Positions 57,454 to 64,000 of a stretch of 64,000 bases of DNA are shown in pieces; the first letter of the stretch is position 1; each line of letters begins with the position of its first letter. The DNA is from Leucosporidium creatinivorum (Eukaryota > Basidiomycota > Microbotryomycetes > Leucosporidiales > Leucosporidiaceae), in contig BCKL01000007.1 of the NCBI GenBank assembly GCA_001600635.1, forward strand, positions 954,303-1,018,302, read 5' to 3'. The notes under the pieces were generated by a model. The model did not search any database. It worked only from the letters and a program-made list of their open reading frames with translations, and was not told where the DNA came from. Both the position numbers and the translations under genes were made by a program.

Positions 57454-57890
57454 TAGCTCTATACATCTTTCGTGACCTCGCTTAGCTTCTGTTGTAGTAT
57501 AGAGCGCACCCTTGCAACTCACCCCTTCGCAGCTTCATCTCGGCGTTGCCTTCCTCAGAGCGAGAGAGAGATGAGAAGTGGCTGTTGTAAAGTACAGGTT
57601 CGCTCGAGCTCTGAATGTGGCTCTCCTTCGTGAGAGCGAGAGCCGCAAGCCGTAGCTGTCGAGATAGATTGCCGCGAGATCTTCGCCGAGGCCCCAGCTC
57701 TCGATGGAATCTGCTGACAACGCGAAAGGGCTGTGAGATTAGGGTGGATTACTGAGGAGGAAATAGATCTAGTGGGAGAGTATGAACAGATGTGCGAGGG
57801 TGGTGAGGTTGAGAAGAGGAGGAGGGGGGACTAGCAGGGCGATCGCCGAGGCAGGCGAGGTAGTGGGGAAGGAGGGTGAGGAGGGGAAGA
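57454..57890. other. Spacer between convergent genes
   Basis: About 440 bp between the protoglobin stop and the tetraspan-protein stop. No gene or repeat was recognised. Confidence 0.45.
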
Positions 57891-58576
57891 CTATGCGCCG
57901 TAAACGGTCTTCTTCTTGTTCTTGAGGACGAAGAACTCGAGGATGAGGGTGACCATGAGGACGAAGGTGAGAGCCCCTACACGAGAAAGAAGAAGGTCAG
58001 CTCGGCGCTCGTGTCGGCGTCCACGACGAGCTGCAATCGACCCCGTCTCGACCAGAGCAGAAGGTTAATCACTCACAAAGCGTCCAAGACAGCGCCTCGG
58101 CAGCAGCATACAGCTTGCAGTCGCTCACGAAGCGATCAAAGGGAGGGGAGAAGCTTCCGCCACAGTTTCCGGCGCGGTAGGGCTCAGCCTTGTTGAGTAC
58201 GCCCGCTGAGACGATCCACATGACCATGTTGGCGAAGAGGAAGAAGACGAAGATGAAGGAAGGAGCCCAATAGGAGCCGAGGACGAGGAGGAGAGAGACG
58301 AGGGCGTTGAAGAGGATTAGTCCGAGCGTGTACTGCGATAGAGCCGAGTCAGCGATGCTCCTCGCTCGACAGAGGTCCGAAGCTCACCTTGATCATGTGT
58401 GAAGGGTAGTTGTCGACGAGGTTGCCGTACTTCTGGAAGAGTGCCGAGACGATGCCGATTTGACCAGCGGCGAGACCGAACACGAGGAAGGAAGCGAAGG
58501 CGTAGCCATAGGCGCGGAGTGAGGAGACCCAGCGAGCGGGCTGCTCAAAGTTGGTGTCGAGAGGGTCGTGTCCCAT
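57891..58576 (-). CDS. Four-helix membrane protein, MARVEL-like
   Basis: Three exons (58576-58388, 58332-58077, 57976-57891) give 176 aa. Four hydrophobic segments can be seen: about 25-45 (GYAFASFLVFGLAAGQIG), 65-85 (LGLILFNALVSLLLVLGSYW), 88-110 (FIFVFFLFANMVMWIVSAGV) and 145-168 (LTFVLMVTLILEFFVL). Between the third and fourth lies a loop with two cysteines (GNCGG, SDCKLY) that could pair. Both ends are polar and the C-terminus is KNKKTVYGA. The layout resembles fungal MARVEL-domain proteins of membrane subdomains. The family assignment is tentative. Confidence 0.72.
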
Positions 58577-59118
58577 TGTGAGAGAGGATTAAAGGCGAAA
58601 GTAGGGGCGAAGGGGCGAAGGGGCGAAGGGGCGAAGTGAGTGTAGAGCTTGCGGGGGCGATGCAGAGAAGAGCTCGAGGATGAGATGCAGGAAAGAGGGA
58701 GAGAGATGACCGAGCCCCTTCTTGTACCCCTCCGACGAGTCCAGCTGATTCAATACCGAGAGCTGAAGGAAGCCGATCTCAAGCCGAGGTTCGGTGTTGG
58801 TCGACTCGGTGACGTTCACTGGTTCTGCTGAGGCGCCCAGCGGTCCCGCGGCGAGTGAGGTAGATGTATCCGGTGTCGGCAGCGGTGGGTGCATGTATGG
58901 CTTGAAAAGGAGCTTGTGACGAGGAGGCAAGGGGGGAGACGATTTGGCTGCTGCCTTTCGGGGCGCGAGGACGAAGCCGGTCGAATGCTGAACCAGATGG
59001 ATGACATACGGTAGAAGGTTGCTGTACAGTGAATCCGTATCACGACCATGCCATCGCCCTGCGAATGAAGCGAGTCAGCCCAGCTCTCGCCGAGCGCACA
59101 GTGGCGGCGAGCGACAAC
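58577..59118. other. Spacer between the tetraspan and second F-box genes
   Basis: About 540 bp. It holds the promoter of the minus-strand tetraspan gene with the octamer repeat, and the 3' end of the second F-box gene. No other gene is supported. Confidence 0.45.
58604..58635. repeat. Four tandem GGGGCGAA units upstream of the tetraspan gene
   Basis: Four perfect head-to-tail octamers lie about 30-60 bp upstream of the tetraspan start codon (TTCGCCCC on the coding strand). Position suggests a leader or promoter element, or a simple repeat. Confidence 0.88.
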
Positions 59119-60923
59119 TCACAGATTCCTCTCCGACGCCCACCGATACCTAGCAGTAGGCCAATTCTGTTCCTCCATCATCTCCCAACACTCGGCCAAA
59201 TCGAGTCCGAACCAAGCTTTTCGGCGGTGGAGGAGAGGCAGCGGCATCAGCGACGGCACCGAGGCGAGGCGCCACCTCCGAGCTTCGAGACCGAGGCCTC
59301 GGACTTACCATCCTCGATGATGTCCTGCGTCGCTCCGTTCAACGAGAAAGCGATTCCTTTGGAGCTGCAGAGCTTGGCGATGCCATAGCGTTGCTTCTCC
59401 GTCCAAACGGTCATGGAATCCCTGCGCGAGAGAGGGATCAGCGAAAACTTCCAGTACCGAGGAAGCCTTCTCGTACTCACCAAGTGTCCAAGATGAGCGA
59501 ATCGAGGGTACTCAGCTCGTTGGTGAGGAAGGCATCGACTCTTGAATGTCGAAAAGCGGTGAGGAAGGCGAGCGTAGCGCATTCCAATCTCGGCAGCAGC
59601 GCCAGCTGGCTCAAGACGTCGTCCCCAAACATCTGATCCGTCGACAGCATGATGACCTTGAGGTTGCTCAACGGGTCGAGGATCTTGGGGTCGAGTGTTT
59701 CCGGCCTCGCTGCGAAATCATCTCGGTCGAGCGAGAGGCTGAGCTGCTCCAATGTGGGTCCGACGAGCTGGAAGATGTGAGCGAGGACCTCCGAGTCGAG
59801 TCCCGATGTTGCTGAGAGGGTGAGTTGGCGCAGTGAGCGGCCGGAAGAGCCGAGAAGCCACAGGAGGGTCGGCGCTTGCAGCTCGCAAGAGACGAGTCGG
59901 AGACCTTCGAGGCGGTAGGAGGGGAAGGCGTGCGCTGGTGGGGACGCGGACGTGAGTAGTTGCGGATAGGAGACGTAGCCCGAGAGGGTGAGGTGCTTGA
60001 GCCCTCGCCATGCGACGAGAGTGTGGGCGAGCGCGTCGATTTCGGGGGCTTCGCCGGGGGCGTTGAGGGAGCCTGTGCGGGACCAGCCCGTCGAGTAGAA
60101 GGTGGCGTCGTTGATAGGTAGAGCTTGGAGTGCGCCGAAGAATCTGTGGCGGACCTGTGGACCGAGAAAGAGGTCAGCTTCAGAGCTCGGTCGACTGGGG
60201 GAAACGCGCGTACGGTGGAGCTGAGAGCGACGTGCAGAGCAGTGAGCTCGGTCACGTTTGTTGTCAATCGAAGGACACCAGCTGCCCTCCGAAAGACCTC
60301 GTTGAGCTGCGAAAGATGGTCGTCAGCTCGGCTTTCGCAGGGGCAGAGAGCAGCAGCAAACTCACCTTCGAAACGCGGAATCTCCCTCCTTGATTACTGA
60401 GGTCGACAGCATGTACCGCTCGAGCTAGCGACCTGTTGCTGTCCAGCACCGACCTTAAGCGGCGCAGGGACTCCTCGTCGGTGACGCCGAGCGGCGAGCC
60501 GAAGAGCCTGAGAACGTGCGAGGTCAGCTTGGTTCAGCGGGATAGAGCAGAGACAGATACATACGCTCTTTGCGCAGAATCTCCCCAGCTCTTGGATACC
60601 AGCGAGCACGCCTGTAGAGACTTTAGGTCCTCTCCCAATTCCGCGAAGATCGAGGCCAGCAGCTCGCTTGGTAGACTGATGCAGACCGGTTTTGGCTCCT
60701 CCTCCAAGCACTCCAAGCATTCGAAGAAGCTCTCCGACTGGTCGTCCTCCTCCAAATCCGAGTCGACGGCCGATTTGGACGTTGCTGAGAGGATGTGGAG
60801 CGTCAGCGCAGGAGCGGGGGAGGGCGATAGTGAAAGTGAAACGACAAACTTACAGGATGGCTGAGCAGACAAAATTCCATCCTTACTCCTGCTGTAGACC
60901 ATCTTTTCGGCAGATGGCAGCAT
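59119..60923 (-). CDS. F-box-like protein with leucine-rich C-terminal part
   Basis: Seven exons (60923-60854, 60784-60565, 60507-60366, 60306-60214, 60154-59481, 59421-59309, 59216-59119) give 469 aa. After a short acidic leader (DLEEDDQSESFFECLE) an F-box is clear: VCISLPSELLASIFAELGED then SLQACSLVSKSWGDSAQRA. Downstream are leucine-patterned blocks (LKHLTLSGY, LEGLRLVSCEL, LRQLTLSATSG, LEQLSLSLDRDD) and a Trp-rich C-terminus (WFGLDLAECWEMMEEQNWP). It is probably an SCF adaptor of unknown target. The last two exons rest on splice phasing and are somewhat less sure. Confidence 0.78.
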
Positions 60924-61628
60924 GGCGTAAGTCGAGAGCGCAAGAGCGAGGGTGGAGCGGGAAGGGATGAGCGACGGATTGGCGTGTGAAAGTAGACTAG
61001 AGCGGTGCGAAACCCTAGCAGGGCTGAGAAGCTGATCTGTAGTACGATTGGTGAGAAAGATTGCAAGATATGAAGAGGTAGAAGGGAGAGAGACGAACGG
61101 CTCGCTGCCTGCTCGTCTCATTCGCAGAGGAGCCTCGGCGAGCGCCTCCTACAGCCCCGCCCTTCCGGCCGTTCGAGCGCTTAGTCGTACTGTCTGGCTG
61201 AGACCCGACTCCCCTGCATCCATTCTGCGCTCAGGCTGCAGCTTCGGAGCAGCGATTGAGAGGGCCCTTGCGCCGAGCTCGCTGAGCTGGCCTGCGAAGG
61301 GGCCAGCTCAATAAGGAGCCTCTTCTAGCATGCCAATCTTGGCCAAGCTGCAAATAAGGTAGTATCAAGGTACTGAAGAGCCTTCTGCACCGTCTCATAC
61401 GAGAGGAGGCTCGACTCCACCTTCTGCTGAGCGTCTTGCGCTTTTTCGCTCTGCCCCTTACCTGCCCGCCCTTGTCGGCGCCGCTTCTCATCGCTACCAG
61501 CTCCGCTCTCTTGACCTACATTTCAAGCGGCTCTTTGCCCTGCCGCTAGGCTGAGCATCTCACTCAAACCAGGCAGCTTGAATCCTTCAACCAGCTCGAC
61601 CGCCGCCGCTCATTCGCATTCGCACTCG
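60924..61628. other. Divergent spacer between the F-box-like gene and RRN3
   Basis: About 700 bp with no supported gene. It is pyrimidine-rich toward the RRN3 start. Confidence 0.45.
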
Positions 61629-64000
61629 ATGGTCGCGCCGAGAGACGCTGCACCTCTTTCCAAGCACCAGGCGCGAGGCAGCAAAGCTTCGCGCACCGTC
61701 AAACGCTCGCACGCTGCACCCCTCTCCCCTTCCGCCAACGCCATGCCTCCGCCTACCGCGAGAGGATCCAAGAGGCAGCGACTTTCGGACGCCTCCGACC
61801 TGGAAAAGCCAGCGACGGCCATTCGCAAGAAGGAATCGATGAAGGCTGTAGGGACACCTACTACCGAGGGCTCGTCCTATCGCAAGGGCATGTTCTTGGC
61901 CTTCATCGACGACGCTTTTGCTCAGCGCCACAAGGTGAGTGGGGGGAGCTTCCTAAGAGGCTGCAGAGTAGCGATCTGCACGGCGATAGTACTAACTGAC
62001 ATCTCGCTTCAATACTAGGGCAACAATGAGCGCTACCTCGAGCTCGTCTCGCAGTTTCGGGCCCTCATCCCCTCGTCTTCGCAAGCCTCTGGGCCCTCGG
62101 CCGCCGCCTCTTCCTCCACCGCCCCTCCACCTCCTACCACTAGCCAGCTTCGTATCTGGCTTGAGGCGCTCACCCACGTCGTCTCCAAGCTCGACGAGAC
62201 TCACGGCACCCTCATCGAGACGATCCTCGCGCTGCCTTGGGCGACCATGGACGACAACTTTGTAGCGGCCTACATGCGCTTCATCGGCGCGCTCGTCAGT
62301 GCTCGTCCCGAATGGCTTCGACTCGTGCTCGAGAAGTGTGTCAAGGGCTTCAAGTACCGTGAGTAGTCTGGCTCGTCGACGCAATCGAGCGCCGAGAGCT
62401 GACTCGCTGGCGTGCTCGGTCGCTTTTGCTCTCGCGCAGGATCCAACTACACCGTCGGCTCACCAGCAGCCATGCCTCTTATCACTCGTCGCACGCTCTA
62501 CGGTCGCCTGCACTCCCTCCTCCGCATGCTCCTCTCCCTCATCCCTACCCTCTCGCCCTCCCTCTCCCCTCTCCTCGCCATCAACTTTCCCTCCAAGCGC
62601 GACACCCGCTTCGCCCAAATCTGCTACATCGACAACCTCCTTGCCCTCACCGAGTACTGCCCCGCCCTCGCCGACGATGTCCTCTCGCTCGTCGTGGAGC
62701 GAGCACTCAACATCGACGTCGAGATCCAGGGAGAGCCAGAAGAGTGGGAGGATGTAGAGGAGGAGATGCTCGCTGGTGCGCAGCCCGAGGTGTTGGACGT
62801 CAGCTCGTTGGTGGATCGACCGACGGCCGAGGACGACGACGAGGATTCGAGCGACGATGATGAGGACGATGACGGCGAGTTGAACTTGGAGGATGAGCTC
62901 GAGTCGGATGATGAGCCCGAACCGGTGGATGATGATGAGGCGGCGCGCAAGGTCAGCAAGGACAAGAAGATGTCGGACGAGACGATTCGCAAGATTTTGG
63001 AGAACCGCTCCAAGCTGGACGCCATCCTCAAGGTCATCTTCGACCATCTCGCCGCCGTGCACACCGCCCCTACCCACATTTCCGACCCTCTACCCAAAAC
63101 CGGTCACGAGTCGACCGAAACGACTCCCACTCCCGAAACCGCTCCCACCGCCGAACTCCTCCAACGGCGCCTCACCCTCTTCAACACCCTCCTCGACATT
63201 TTCGACCGCTCCCTCCTCCGCACCTTCAAGACCCGCAACGTCCAATTCCTCCTCTTCTACCTCACCTCCCTCGACGTCGCCTCTTCCGATCGCTTCATCG
63301 GAGTGCTCCTCGGTCGAGCTTTCGAGCACGATACGCCGGCCGTCACGAGGGTCGCAGCGGCGGGATATGTCGCCTCGTTCATTAGCCGAGCCAAGTTCGT
63401 CGATGCGGGGATGACGAGGAAGGTGGTGGGCCTGTTGTGCCGCTTCCTCGAGGAGCAGATGGATGCCCTCGCGAGCGGCGTCTCGGCGGGAGGGGATCTG
63501 CCTGTGTTCTACGCGGTAGCGCAGGCGGTGTTCTACATCTTTTGCTTCAGGTGGAAGGATTTGATGGATGAGGGAGATGACGACGACCTCGTGCTGGATA
63601 CGGGGAGGAGGTGGATGCTGGGCTTGGAGACCATCAAGAGGGCCGTCGGATCTTCCTACAACCCGCTCAAGGTGAGCTCTTCTCCTGTCACCAGCTTTGG
63701 TCATCCCTGTACTGACTCGACTTTCTTCGATACAGGTCTGCGCTCAACCCGTCGTCAACCAATTCGCGACCATCGCGCACAAGACCAACTTCCTCTACTG
63801 CTACGCCATCCTCGACACAAACCGGCGCGTCGCCTCGCGCGAGTCGTACTCCATAACCCCAAGTCCCGCCACCAACGGCAGCACCAGCCGACCCTACACT
63901 CCCGCTCCCCCTTCTCGCACCTCCTCCACCGCAACCATCACCGCCGCCGCTCCTCGCCAACTCCTCGTAGCAGAAGAGATGGACTCCTTCTTCCCCTTCG
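61629..64000 (+). CDS. RRN3: RNA polymerase I-specific initiation factor RRN3/TIF-IA (3' end beyond window)
   Basis: Four exons are seen (61629-61934, 62019-62358, 62440-63671, 63735 to the window end), in phase, about 714 residues so far. The basic Ser/Pro N-terminus leads into the HEAT-like RRN3 fold: YRKGMFLAFIDDAFAQRHK, YLELVSQFRALI and IWLEALTHVVSKLDET. A long acidic Asp/Glu stretch (DDDEDSSDDDEDDDGE) follows, as in other RRN3 proteins. Later blocks are LRTFKTRNVQFLLFYLTSL, FIGVLLGRAF, RVAAAGYVASFISRAKF, YNPLKVCAQPVVNQFATIAH and KTNFLYCYAILDTNRR, the last highly typical. RRN3 couples Pol I to core factor at rDNA promoters in the nucleolus and is the growth-regulated step of rRNA synthesis. 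Confidence 0.94.

Noticed and set aside
57454-57890. Short open frames in the convergent spacer
   Set aside because: No splice-consistent or protein-like extension; composition resembles untranslated sequence.
1-64000. tRNA or other structured RNA genes
   Set aside because: Spacers were scanned by eye for B-box-like GGTTCGANTCC words and cloverleaf pairing; none convincing was found. A tRNAscan or covariance-model search would be decisive.

Overview
This window looks like nuclear DNA of a basidiomycete yeast, most likely in Pucciniomycotina (red-yeast-like). Base composition is GC-rich, genes are packed on both strands, and nearly every gene is cut by short introns of about 45-100 nt. The introns start GTGAGT/GTAAGT, carry a CTGAC branch-point core and end in CAG or TAG. 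Most gene models below were built by joining exons at such sites and checking that phase is kept to the stop codon. No tRNA, rRNA, CRISPR array, LTR element or DNA transposon was recognised.

Layout, left to right. 0.6-4.3 kb: three-RRM protein of the Nam8/Ngr1/Csx1 type. 4.3-7.9 kb: gene desert. 7.9-11.6 kb: LisH regulator of the Flo8/Som1 type. 12.0-13.7 kb: alpha/beta hydrolase. 13.9-16.4 (-) and 16.6-17.9 kb (+): divergent acyl-CoA ligase and enoyl-CoA hydratase. 17.9-19.4 kb: 961-bp tandem duplication carrying the end of the hydratase gene and the beginning of the AP-2 alpha-adaptin gene, followed by the intact alpha-adaptin gene to 22.9 kb. 23.2-28.0 kb (-): two tandem TDP1-family genes, one with both catalytic motifs and one that has lost them. 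28.3-30.1 kb (-): GT92-like glycosyltransferase. 30.4-32.7 kb (-): eIF3d. 33.1-39.6 kb: nitroreductase, an unrecognised 117-aa spliced protein, a Gre2-like reductase and a DHA2-type MFS transporter, possibly a detoxification neighbourhood. 39.9-40.9 kb: 6-phosphogluconolactonase. 41.2-44.3 kb (-) and 44.4-45.3 kb (+): divergent auxilin/Swa2-like gene and COQ10. 46.0-47.1 kb: GNAT acetyltransferase. 47.5-49.8 kb: acetyl-CoA hydrolase. 50.1-52.0 kb (-): stomatin-like SPFH protein. 52.6-53.6 kb: six-zinc-knuckle Gis2/CNBP-like protein. 53.9-55.9 kb: F-box/LRR-like protein. 56.5-57.5 kb: protoglobin-domain protein. 57.9-58.6 kb (-): tetraspan membrane protein. 59.1-60.9 kb (-): second F-box-like protein. 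61.6 kb to the window end: RRN3/TIF-IA, cut by the window edge.

Most genes are housekeeping (translation, clathrin traffic, Pol I transcription, quinone biology, acyl-CoA metabolism). The least expected observations are the TDP1 enzyme/pseudoenzyme tandem, the duplication whose non-coding half is better conserved than its coding half, several micro-exons (one encoding the YGLTE core of an adenylating enzyme), the small unrecognised spliced gene and a recurrent CGGCGCCGAG-like word in introns and spacers.
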